8,177 nucleotides of DNA. Origin: JALVIU01 sp964462295 (GTDB taxonomy: Bacteria; Atribacterota; JALVIU01). The position numbers and the translations under genes were made by a program. This document shows, piece after piece, positions 1 through 6,425 of this stretch (position 1 is its first letter; the number at the start of each line of letters is the position of its first letter). The stretch is from positions 1-8,177 of the forward strand of contig CAYWXH010000076.1 in NCBI GenBank assembly GCA_964462295.1. The letters run 5' to 3'. The notes under the pieces were generated by a model. That model saw only the letters and a list, made by a program, of their open reading frames with translations. It was not told the origin of the DNA and did not search any database.

Positions 1-43
1 GAGATTGCCACGTCGCCCAAAATACGGGCTCCTCGCAATGACG
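1..43 (-). repeat. ATTGCGAG-family hairpin repeat, copy 1
   Basis: The element has ATTGC at 4-8 facing GCAAT at 35-39, with an inner stem GCCC (15-18) / GGGC (26-29) around a 7-nt AT-rich loop. Read on the minus strand it has the form GTCATTGCGAG-core-GTGGCAATC. Another copy in the same orientation lies at 8031-8071 and shares the CGCCCAAAA block and the CTCGCAATGACG end. It is GC-rich compared with the genes and has no coding content. The family resembles short dispersed intergenic repeats known from many bacteria; whether it is mobile, a REP-like element or something else is not decidable here. The element may begin before the window. Confidence 0.75.
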
Positions 44-87
44 GATGGGGGGTGTGCGGGTTCCTTGTGATGATAGTTGGAAGGGGT

Positions 88-110
88 GGGGCCCCTCGCG
101 ACGGATGGGG
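88..110 (-). repeat. Decayed fragment of the same repeat family
   Basis: The stretch CTCGCGACGGATGGGG matches CTCGCAATGACGGATGGGG at 32-50 except for a 3-base deletion, and is preceded by a GGGGCCCC block. It looks like a partial or eroded second copy of the element at 1-43 plus its right flank. The surrounding bases 44-121 hold no gene that I can support. Confidence 0.45.
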
Positions 111-121
111 AAAAATTGCTC

Positions 122-165
122 GGGGCTTCAGTGTCTCACAATGAGGTGAGGGGGCATCAAGCCCC
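122..165. terminator. Possible bidirectional terminator hairpin after lipA
   Basis: GGGGCTT (122-128) pairs with AAGCCCC (159-165). Inside lies a second small stem, CTCAC (135-139) / GTGAG (146-150). On the plus strand the outer stem is followed by TTTT (166-169); on the minus strand a U-rich run (complement of 111-115) follows 5 nt after the stem. The right arm can instead pair with GGGGC at 151-155, giving a compact 5-bp stem. The structure overlaps the lipA stop codon and sits where leftward lipA transcription would end. The stems are short and the T-runs are imperfect, so this is tentative. Confidence 0.4.
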
Positions 166-1023
166 TTTTAAAAACTTGCGGGAAAAATCATCTGCATGAA
201 AAGAGCTTCTTACAAAGGGCCCAGATGCTACATATAAAAAACCTAACTCATACCCTATTTTCTCATATTCGGAAAAGACCTCAGGGGTCACAAACTCAGC
301 TATCTCAATATGATGTTTAGTAGGTTGCAAATACTGTCCTATTGTAAGGATATCACATCCTACATCCCGTAAATCTTTCATTACAGCTATAACCTCATCT
401 TTTGTCTCCCCAAGTCCTACCATAATTCCAGATTTCGTATAAATTTCCGCATTACTTTTCTTTACATATGCCAACACCTCTAAAGACCTTTTATAATTTG
501 CTTGTGGTCTTACATCTTTATAGAGTCTTGGTATAGTCTCCACATTATGATTAAAGATATCTGGGTGTGCATCTATAACAATATCCAATGCATGAGGATC
601 ACCTTTAAAATCAGGGGTCAAAACCTCAATGGTCGCACCTGGTAAAGCCTCCCTTATTGCCCATATCGTTTTTGCAAAATGAAGTGCACCCCCATCTGAA
701 AGATCATCCCTTGTAACAGATGTAACTACCACATGCCTAAGCCCTAATCTTCTCGCAGCCTCAGCCACCCTTTTTGGTTCATCATCATCCAATGGCTCAG
801 GAATACCCTTTGGAACAGCACAAAATCGACAGTTTCTGGTACATACATTGCCTAATATCATAAAGGTAGCTGTTCTTCGGGCAAAACACTCACCGATGTT
901 TGGGCAGTTTGCGCTCTGACATACAGTATTTAAGTGAAGACCTTTCAGTAAATTTTGCGTTTTTATATAATCTTCTCCAAAAGAGACCCTCTTTTTTAAC
1001 CATGATGGAAATGTTTTTTTCAA
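157..1023 (-). CDS. lipA: Lipoyl synthase (radical SAM)
   Basis: This 288-residue cytoplasmic enzyme inserts two sulfur atoms into a protein-bound octanoyl group to make the lipoyl cofactor of 2-oxoacid dehydrogenases and the glycine cleavage H protein. The auxiliary-cluster cysteines are C35, C40 and C46 (CxxxxCxxxxxC). The radical-SAM cysteines are C61, C65 and C68 (CxxxCxxC). An RSSFHA motif at 272-277 supplies the serine ligand typical of the family. Length and motif order are normal and the gene looks intact. The start is TTG at 1021-1023, supported by a strong GAGGAGG site 7 nt upstream and by the expected N-terminus (PSWLKKR). It overlaps the lipB stop by 4 nt (TTGA), so translational coupling is likely. 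The partner lipB supplies its octanoylated substrate. Confidence 0.97.
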   Translation of the reverse strand: MKKTFPSWLKKRVSFGEDYIKTQNLLKGLHLNTVCQSANCPNIGECFARRTATFMILGNVCTRNCRFCAVPKGIPEPLDDDEPKRVAEAARRLGLRHVVVTSVTRDDLSDGGALHFAKTIWAIREALPGATIEVLTPDFKGDPHALDIVIDAHPDIFNHNVETIPRLYKDVRPQANYKRSLEVLAYVKKSNAEIYTKSGIMVGLGETKDEVIAVMKDLRDVGCDILTIGQYLQPTKHHIEIAEFVTPEVFSEYEKIGYELGFLYVASGPFVRSSFHADDFSRKFLKGA

Positions 1024-1676
1024 AGCTTTTCCTCCTCAAATTCTATATTAAATACCTCTCCAAATTTCTCTGTAACCTTTTTTTTCACAAGGTCCATATC
1101 TACCTCATGGCCCAACTCTTCTTTCATAGAAGTAACCCCTTTTCCTTGAAGTCCACAGGGTATAATATACGAAAATGGGGTAAGGTCATTATTTACATTA
1201 AGTGCAAATCCATGAAATGTAATCCATCTCCTTATCGCAAGCCCTAATGCTGCAATTTTCTTATTCCCTATCCAAACCCCAGGAAAACCCTCTAAGATCC
1301 CTGCGCTAATACCAAACTCTGCCAATGCTTTTATAAGTGCTTTTTCATACTTTCGTACAGTTTGGGATACCTTTTTCCCATGGTTTCTCAAATCAAAAAT
1401 TGGATATCCTACCAACTGTCCTGGTCCATGGTAGGTAATATCCCCTCCTCTTGTAGTAGGATAAAACTGGATACCTTTTTCCTTAAGTTCCTCTTCGTCT
1501 AATAAGAGATGAGTCTTATCTCCTCCTTTTCCTAAGGTAATTACTGGATCATGTTCCAAAAGAAAAAGTATATCTGGAACTTCATTGTTAAGCCTTTTTT
1601 CAAAATACTTCATTTGTAATTCATAGGCCTTATCATAAGCTATACGACCAAGGTCTATTACCTTTCCTCTTAACAT
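1020..1676 (-). CDS. lipB: Octanoyl-[acyl carrier protein]:protein octanoyltransferase
   Basis: The 218-residue protein transfers octanoate from acyl carrier protein to the lipoyl-domain lysine, the first step of de novo lipoate synthesis in the cytoplasm. The family signature RGGDITYHGPGQ spans 76-87. The catalytic pair is visible as K140 (in the KKIAALG block) and C174 (in IIPCGL), and the HG of the FHGFALNV block is at 155-156. Length matches the family (about 210-240). The ATG at 1674-1676 has an AGGAG site 7 nt upstream. It lies 15 nt after the cyclase gene and overlaps lipA by 4 nt, so it is probably part of the four-gene transcript. The gene appears intact. Confidence 0.96.
   Translation of the reverse strand: MLRGKVIDLGRIAYDKAYELQMKYFEKRLNNEVPDILFLLEHDPVITLGKGGDKTHLLLDEEELKEKGIQFYPTTRGGDITYHGPGQLVGYPIFDLRNHGKKVSQTVRKYEKALIKALAEFGISAGILEGFPGVWIGNKKIAALGLAIRRWITFHGFALNVNNDLTPFSYIIPCGLQGKGVTSMKEELGHEVDMDLVKKKVTEKFGEVFNIEFEEEKL
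1031..1037 (-). promoter_or_regulatory. Ribosome binding site deciding the TTG start of lipA
   Basis: GAGGAGG on the minus strand lies inside the end of lipB, 7 nt before TTG at 1021-1023. No ATG or GTG in frame fits this site better, so it fixes the TTG start and suggests re-initiation after lipB. Confidence 0.8.
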
Positions 1677-1691
1677 AAGGCATCTCCTAAA

Positions 1692-3254
1692 TTAATTAAT
1701 AATCACTCTATTTCTTCCAAGTTTCTTAACTTTATACATCATCTCATCTGCTAACTTCAGCATCTCTTCTACATCCTCCTTATCCTTTACCTTGTCAAAA
1801 TAAAATCCTATACTAACAGTCACATTTACCTCATTTTCTATATCTTCACATAAAAAGGAGGTAGTTTCTACTTTTTCTCTTAACTTTTCAAGAAGCCTAA
1901 AAAATTCACCTTTTCTATATTCACTATGTAATATAGCAACAACAAATTCATCTCCTCCATAACGGAATATAGCATCTGAGGTTCTTTTAAAGATGGATTT
2001 TATAATATTTGCTACTTTTTTAATTATTTGGTCTCCGCACAGATGGCCATAGGTATCATTTATATTTTTAAATTGGTCAATATCAATTACTGCTATACCC
2101 ATATATAGATCATTTCTCTTTGCAATTTCAAATTTTTCTTTAAGTTTTTCCTCAAGATACCTTCTATTGTAAACACCGGTTAGTACATCAGTAATAGCTG
2201 CATTTTTAAGCTCTTCTGCCAAAGACTCTAATTCTTCCTTTTGGCTACTTATTATACGGGTTCTTTTCTCCACTTCATCTTCGAGCTTATGGGTAAAATT
2301 TTGAATCTCATCTATCATGATATTGTATGAGTCAATAAGTATATTTATCTCTTCTATGTCTACTTTTTGTTCACATCTTTTGAGTTTTCCTTTTTTAACC
2401 CCACTCAAAACAGAAGAGAGCCTCCTCACAGATTGAGTAAGGGAATAAGATAACCTCTTTGAGAAAATAAAGACTACAAATCCAGAGATTGCTATAAATA
2501 AAATAACTATAAGCAACAAAAGCCGAAGGCCTTCATAAAAATCAGAAAAAGATATGACAGCCCTCATAGGAGAAACAGGTACATCATTTAATAAAAGATA
2601 CTTCTTTTTCCCTATAAATATTGAGCCATTTACTATTTTTACAGGTAAAATCTTTATATTTCCATCTTCTTCAAATAAAACAGCATGATTCTTGTCAAAG
2701 ATATATGCTATATCCTTATAATATTTTATAAAATAACTACTAAAATTGGAAAATACGGCATTAACATTTATTATAAAAACTATTCTGATATTAATTCCAT
2801 TTACAATTGTATTTCGGGTAAGTGTTCGATAAAGGGTATTATTTCTAAGTGTGAACTCGTGTTTTTTGTCTATCTGAAGAGGATTCTTAGAAGTTGAAAT
2901 GATAATATCTTTTCCCTTCAGTATACGAATTTCATGTATATATCTATTATGCCTTTCAATCGTCAAAATTTTGCTAGCTATATCCCTTCTTGCAAAAGTA
3001 CGGGTTATCTCATTATCATCAAAAATATATCTAAAGGCATTACTCTCTACAATATCTTCATATATTCTCCCGACCTCTCTTTCCATACTTTTTGCCCGGA
3101 AAGAAAGGAAGGCATTTATAAAATAAAGGTTCTCTACCTTCAAGCGAATATAAGTTTTATAAAACAATAGAGAAAAAACAAAAGTCACAGCAATTATTAT
3201 AAGAATACTAAATATAAAGAATACTCTAAATAACTTTACATTAAATTTCTTCAA
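1692..3254 (-). CDS. Membrane diguanylate cyclase with extracytoplasmic sensor region
   Basis: This 520-residue inner-membrane protein should make c-di-GMP from two GTP. Order of parts: membrane helix about 10-31; extracytoplasmic region about 32-240 of unrecognised fold (Cache-like by layout only); second membrane helix about 243-265; a HAMP-like linker 266-315; coiled coil about 317-350; GGDEF domain about 352-520. In the catalytic domain I see DVLTGVYNRR (356-365), the metal ligand D391 in DIDQFK, the NIND block (397-400), YGH (402-404) and an exact GGDEF at 433-437. An RTSD at 424-427, five residues before GGDEF, is a complete RxxD inhibitory site, so product feedback is expected. The start is TTG at 3252-3254. 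The gene follows the binding-protein gene by 3 nt, which suggests that protein feeds this sensor. Confidence 0.93.
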   Translation of the reverse strand: MKKFNVKLFRVFFIFSILIIIAVTFVFSLLFYKTYIRLKVENLYFINAFLSFRAKSMEREVGRIYEDIVESNAFRYIFDDNEITRTFARRDIASKILTIERHNRYIHEIRILKGKDIIISTSKNPLQIDKKHEFTLRNNTLYRTLTRNTIVNGINIRIVFIINVNAVFSNFSSYFIKYYKDIAYIFDKNHAVLFEEDGNIKILPVKIVNGSIFIGKKKYLLLNDVPVSPMRAVISFSDFYEGLRLLLLIVILFIAISGFVVFIFSKRLSYSLTQSVRRLSSVLSGVKKGKLKRCEQKVDIEEINILIDSYNIMIDEIQNFTHKLEDEVEKRTRIISSQKEELESLAEELKNAAITDVLTGVYNRRYLEEKLKEKFEIAKRNDLYMGIAVIDIDQFKNINDTYGHLCGDQIIKKVANIIKSIFKRTSDAIFRYGGDEFVVAILHSEYRKGEFFRLLEKLREKVETTSFLCEDIENEVNVTVSIGFYFDKVKDKEDVEEMLKLADEMMYKVKKLGRNRVIIN

Positions 3255-3257
3255 AGG

Positions 3258-4226
3258 TCATTTAACCTCAGTACTCAATATTTTCTTATATTCCTCATAA
3301 GAAAGCCCCATATACTTTTTTACTAAACTACTAAATGCATAAGAATTTCTATAATCTTTCATAAAGGCCTCAAACCTCTCTGTAAGCTTAGGGCTCTCAC
3401 GAGGGATACAAAAAGAGAGGTATCCTATCTTGTCTTGCATGGGGAAGAGAGGTTTTAAGTTGTTTGTAAATGCAGAGATTTCAAAATAGTGCAAGAAAAA
3501 ACTAAAAGTATCTTGTATACTTACATCTGCATTACCAAATATCACCTCATAATAATTCATAAAGGCAAATACAGGTGTATTGACAGGAAAAAGAAGGATC
3601 TCAACTTCATCATCCTTTACTGGTTTTTTCTTACCTATATAAAGAAGTTTTTTCCCGTCTTCATCTAATTTTACATAATTTATTACATATGGAATATCTC
3701 TTTCCTCTAACACCTTTTTCAGCAATGGATAAAATACCATACTTTCTATTACAAAAACTTTATGGCCTCTGAAGTCTTCGTAGTTTTTAATATTTATATC
3801 TTTACGTGTAAAGAAAAGTTCTGTATTTTCAATAAAAGGGACCATATTTACAAGTTTTTTTCTTTTTTCTGTAACTGTAATAATATCTGCTACCATATCC
3901 ACTTTTTTGTATATATCAGGGGTAACTATTTGAACTGGGGACTTGGTAAGAAACCTTCCATCTTTCATCCAATAATCTCCAAATTTGTCTACCACATAGA
4001 GCTTCATAGATACTCCAAGATCACTTGCAAATGAGTTGGCTATCTCATAGCAGAACCCAGGCAGATCTTTATTTTTGCTATTATATACAGCTATACTTAT
4101 ATCTCTTGTTCCTACAGTAATATAGCCAGAATCTAAAATCTCTGGAAGGTCACGGGCATACAAAACAGATGAGCGAATAAGAATAACTAAGACTAATAGT
4201 ATTACATATAAGGCTCTTTTCCTCAT
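3258..4226 (-). CDS. Periplasmic solute-binding protein, family 3 type
   Basis: The 322-residue product begins with a basic MRKR stretch, a hydrophobic core to about residue 23 and a probable signal peptidase site after LYA24; no lipobox cysteine is present. The body matches bacterial family 3 binding proteins (PF00497-like). It has the opening block with YITVGTRD (35-42), a GFCYEIANSFASDLGV block (57-72), the VADIITVTEKRKKLV segment (112-126) with the usual T-x-x-R, and a late ADVSIQD (233-239) like the family's D-x-x-x-x-D region. Such proteins usually bind amino acids or similar small ligands; the ligand here cannot be read. No transporter permease or ATPase lies beside it. The next gene, 3 nt away, is a membrane cyclase, so a sensory role is more likely than transport. 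AGGAG lies 6 nt before the ATG. Confidence 0.88.
   Translation of the reverse strand: MRKRALYVILLVLVILIRSSVLYARDLPEILDSGYITVGTRDISIAVYNSKNKDLPGFCYEIANSFASDLGVSMKLYVVDKFGDYWMKDGRFLTKSPVQIVTPDIYKKVDMVADIITVTEKRKKLVNMVPFIENTELFFTRKDINIKNYEDFRGHKVFVIESMVFYPLLKKVLEERDIPYVINYVKLDEDGKKLLYIGKKKPVKDDEVEILLFPVNTPVFAFMNYYEVIFGNADVSIQDTFSFFLHYFEISAFTNNLKPLFPMQDKIGYLSFCIPRESPKLTERFEAFMKDYRNSYAFSSLVKKYMGLSYEEYKKILSTEVK
3265..3269 (-). promoter_or_regulatory. Ribosome binding site for the TTG start of the cyclase gene
   Basis: GAGGT on the minus strand, inside the last codons of the binding-protein gene, lies 10 nt before TTG at 3252-3254. The spacing is somewhat long. The only nearby ATG (3259-3261, overlapping the upstream stop) is in another frame and runs into a stop after six codons, so TTG is the best choice that keeps the first membrane helix. 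Confidence 0.6.
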
Positions 4227-4258
4227 TTTTGTCTCCTAGACTCTCTAATTTTACATAT

Positions 4259-4267
4259 ATTATAGCA
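4259..4267 (-). promoter_or_regulatory. Extended -10 promoter for the binding protein-cyclase-lipBA operon
   Basis: On the minus strand the sequence reads TGCTATAAT, a perfect -10 box with the extended TGn motif. The matching -35 position (4282-4287, TACCCA) is weak, as is common for extended -10 promoters. The start of transcription would fall near 4252, about 26 nt before the ATG at 4226, with the AGGAG ribosome site between them. Confidence 0.65.
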
Positions 4268-4316
4268 TATATATCAATTTGTGGGTATAAATTTTATTTA
4301 TAGGACTGCTAAGATG

Positions 4317-4337
4317 GGAAAATATTAAAAATTTTCC
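4317..4337. promoter_or_regulatory. AT-rich inverted repeat, possible operator
   Basis: GGAAAAT (4317-4323) and ATTTTCC (4331-4337) form a perfect 7-bp inverted repeat around a 7-nt AT spacer. It lies in the middle of the divergent region 4227-4427, about 40 nt upstream of the rightward -35 and about 50 nt upstream of the leftward -10. It has no T-run and no upstream gene to terminate, so a protein-binding site is the likelier reading. The low complexity means chance is possible. Confidence 0.35.
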
Positions 4338-4356
4338 AGATAAAGATAACCTTAAT

Positions 4357-4378
4357 ATGTGAAAAAATGTTCTATAAT
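4357..4378 (+). promoter_or_regulatory. Second upstream -10 region (possible tandem promoter)
   Basis: This 22-nt stretch reads ATGTGAAAAAA, four variable bases, then CTATAAT. It matches 18 of 22 positions of 7441-7462, which contains the -10 of the rhodanese promoter. The corresponding -35 position (4350-4355) is CCTTAA, a poor match, so this copy may be weak, activator-dependent or a relic. Confidence 0.35.
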
Positions 4379-4407
4379 TTGACAAAGTGACAAAAAAAGG
4401 GTATATT
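4379..4407 (+). promoter_or_regulatory. Sigma-70-type promoter for the reductase-aldolase-dehydrogenase genes
   Basis: TTGACA (4379-4384), a 17-nt spacer and TATATT (4402-4407) give a near-consensus promoter. Transcription would begin about 4413-4415, at the edge of the AGGAGGTG ribosome site (4414-4421). The leader is therefore only about 14 nt, leaving no room for a riboswitch or attenuator. The spacer closely resembles that of the promoter at 7434-7462. Confidence 0.8.
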
Positions 4408-4427
4408 TTTAAAAGGAGGTGTATCTT

Positions 4428-5564
4428 ATGAAATACAGAGAATTTAAAAAATTAGGGGTAAAGGTATTTCCTTTAGGCTTTGGTGCGATGAGGCTTCCTA
4501 TCATAGGGGGAGATGAAGGAAAGATAAATGAAAAAGAAGCAATAAGGATGATACGTTATGGGATAGATAATGGTATAAACTATGTAGATACTGCATATCC
4601 ATACCATAAAGGAAATAGTGAAATCCTTGTAGGCAAGGCATTAAAGAATGGCTATAGGGAAAAAACATATCTTGCGACAAAACTACCCACATGGCTTTTA
4701 GAAAAAGAGACAGATATGGATAGATACCTTACAGAACAACTCAAAAAATTGGACACAGACCATATAGATTTTTATCTTATTCACTCCCTTAGAAAAAGCA
4801 CATGGGATAGGGCATATAAATTGGGTGTATTAGAATGGGGAGAGAAGATGAAGGAGAAGGGATATATAAGATATCTTGGCTTTTCTTTTCATGATGAGTT
4901 CCCCGTATTTAAAGAGATAATAGATGCATATGATAATTGGGATTTTTGTCAAATTCAGTATAACTATATGGATATAAACTTTCAAGCTGGAAGAAGGGGG
5001 CTAAAATATGCGGGAAGCAAAGGAATTCCCGTAATAGTTATGGAACCCTTACGCGGTGGGAAGCTTGCCAGTCCACCCCCTTCAGTAAAGGCTATTTTTG
5101 ATTCTTACTCTATAAAGAGAAGTCCTGTAGAATGGGCACTCTTTTGGGTATGGAATCATCCTGAAGTGGCACTTCTTTTAAGTGGGATGTCCACTATGGA
5201 ACAGGTAAAAGAGAATATAGAAAGTGCAAAAAGATCAGGGATAGGAATCCTAAGCGAAGAAGAACTTAAAGTGATTCAGCGGGCAAGGGAAGAATACCTT
5301 CGCCTCACACCTATTGATTGTACAAAATGCAACTATTGCATGCCTTGTCCTTTTGGTGTGAATATTCCTGGGAATTTTGCCATATATAACAGTGCTGTAA
5401 TGTATGGAGGTAGATTTAAAGACTTTAAATGGGAGTATGATGCATTAGGTGATGCCAGAGCAAGTGCTTGTACAAAATGTGGAGAGTGTGAGCCAAAATG
5501 TCCACAAGGTTTACATATAAGGGACCTTTTGGATATGGTTTGGGAAAATTTTGAGAATATATAA
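4428..5564 (+). CDS. Aldo/keto reductase with C-terminal 2x[4Fe-4S] ferredoxin domain
   Basis: The 378-residue cytoplasmic protein has an AKR barrel (about 1-285) and a ferredoxin tail. The AKR tetrad is D54, Y59, K85 and H119, so the oxidoreductase site looks functional. The tail carries C298, C301, C304, C307-P and C348, C351, C354, C358-P, two four-cysteine sets able to hold two [4Fe-4S] clusters. This fused architecture is a recognised clostridial/anaerobe-type AKR subfamily; substrates are mostly unknown, so I only infer carbonyl reduction or alcohol oxidation with NAD(P)H and possible electron exchange with ferredoxin. The ATG at 4428 is preferred because AGGAGGTG ends 6 nt upstream; the in-frame GTG at 4419 overlaps that site. 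It is the first gene of a three-gene run, 18 nt before the aldolase. Confidence 0.93.
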   Translation: MKYREFKKLGVKVFPLGFGAMRLPIIGGDEGKINEKEAIRMIRYGIDNGINYVDTAYPYHKGNSEILVGKALKNGYREKTYLATKLPTWLLEKETDMDRYLTEQLKKLDTDHIDFYLIHSLRKSTWDRAYKLGVLEWGEKMKEKGYIRYLGFSFHDEFPVFKEIIDAYDNWDFCQIQYNYMDINFQAGRRGLKYAGSKGIPVIVMEPLRGGKLASPPPSVKAIFDSYSIKRSPVEWALFWVWNHPEVALLLSGMSTMEQVKENIESAKRSGIGILSEEELKVIQRAREEYLRLTPIDCTKCNYCMPCPFGVNIPGNFAIYNSAVMYGGRFKDFKWEYDALGDARASACTKCGECEPKCPQGLHIRDLLDMVWENFENI

Positions 5565-5582
5565 TAAAAAAGGAGAAGAAAA

Positions 5583-6425
5583 ATGGCACTTATGACTTTA
5601 CGGGAGATACTGAATTTGGGAAAGGGTGTGCCCGCTTTTGATGTATTTGACACAAATATGACAGAGGGTGTCCTTAAGGCAGCAGTTGAACTTAATGCCC
5701 CTGTTATTCTAATGGCATATGAAGAACATATGAAGCTTTTCGATCTAAATACTGTGAAGACCTTTGCAAACATGATAAAGGCAAAGGCGGAGAACCTCCC
5801 AATACCTGTTGTTATCCATCTTGACCATGGAAAAGATGTGGCATTTATAAAAGAATGTATCTATGCAGGATTTTCATCTGTTATGTTTGACGGCTCTACC
5901 TTATCACTTGAGGAAAATGCAAAAATTACAAAAGAACTTGTAGATATAGCAAAGTCTCGTTTTGTCTCTGTAGAGGCAGAGGTAGGCAAGGTGGGAAGTG
6001 ACACAGGTGGAGTGGAGACCATATACACATCCCCTCACGATGCCGTATGGTTTGCAAAGGAGACAGGGATAGACGCCCTTGCCGTATCTGTAGGTACTAC
6101 CCATGGTGTATATCTTAAAGAGGCAAAGATAAACTTTGAACTTACATCCCAGATAGACCAGGCACTCAAAGAAGACAATCTTCCTACAAAGCTTGTCTTG
6201 CATGGAGGGTCGGGTACTCCTCCCAAAGACCTCATAGAACTTGTAAAGCGAGGGATAAGAAAGGTAAATATCGGGACAGATCTTAACAAGGCATACCTTA
6301 GTGCACTCTCAGATACAAAGAGTATATATTTAGAAGATGTATTTCCAAAGGCAATAGAGAAAGTAAAGGAGATGGCAAAAAAATATATAGAGATTATATA
6401 TTATCAAAAAGAGGTGAGTCTTTAA
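5583..6425 (+). CDS. Class II ketose-bisphosphate aldolase
   Basis: The 280-residue cytoplasmic metalloenzyme should cleave or form a ketose (bis)phosphate, giving dihydroxyacetone phosphate plus an aldehyde. Seen: LDHG with catalytic D81 and zinc ligand H82, SVEAEVG (129-135), zinc ligands H174 (in GTTHG) and H207 (in HGGSGTP), and the phosphate-binding NIGTDL block (229-234). The length fits the GatY/fructose-bisphosphate type. The N-terminal block that usually reads AFN-x-x-N is AFDVFD here (D20 and D23 in place of asparagines), so the substrate may differ from fructose 1,6-bisphosphate. Tagatose-bisphosphate or deoxyketose phosphates are alternatives. GGAG at 5572-5575 lies 7 nt before the ATG. 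The dehydrogenase ATG follows directly on the stop. Confidence 0.92.
   Translation: MALMTLREILNLGKGVPAFDVFDTNMTEGVLKAAVELNAPVILMAYEEHMKLFDLNTVKTFANMIKAKAENLPIPVVIHLDHGKDVAFIKECIYAGFSSVMFDGSTLSLEENAKITKELVDIAKSRFVSVEAEVGKVGSDTGGVETIYTSPHDAVWFAKETGIDALAVSVGTTHGVYLKEAKINFELTSQIDQALKEDNLPTKLVLHGGSGTPPKDLIELVKRGIRKVNIGTDLNKAYLSALSDTKSIYLEDVFPKAIEKVKEMAKKYIEIIYYQKEVSL

Noticed and set aside
900..1247. Plus-strand open frame of 115 codons opposite lipA/lipB
   Set aside because: It lies antisense across the junction of two well-supported genes, has no family likeness, and its composition is that of a reversed coding strand.
2685..3170. Three plus-strand open frames opposite the cyclase gene
   Set aside because: They are low-complexity, rich in Ile/Tyr/Ser, overlap each other and lie antisense to a clear coding region.
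4272..4277. TTGATA on the minus strand as -35 for the leftward promoter
   Set aside because: It is only 7 nt from the TATAAT box, too close for a -35; the extended -10 motif explains the promoter better.
4419..4427. GTG at 4419 as start of the reductase
   Set aside because: The GTG lies within the AGGAGGTG ribosome site; the ATG at 4428 has correct spacing.
4227..4427. Riboswitch (for example c-di-GMP type) before either operon
   Set aside because: Both predicted leaders are under 30 nt, too short for a riboswitch, and no conserved aptamer pattern was seen.
5333..5773. Minus-strand 146-codon open frame across the reductase-aldolase junction
   Set aside because: It is antisense to two genes with intact catalytic motifs and shows no recognisable domain or ribosome site.
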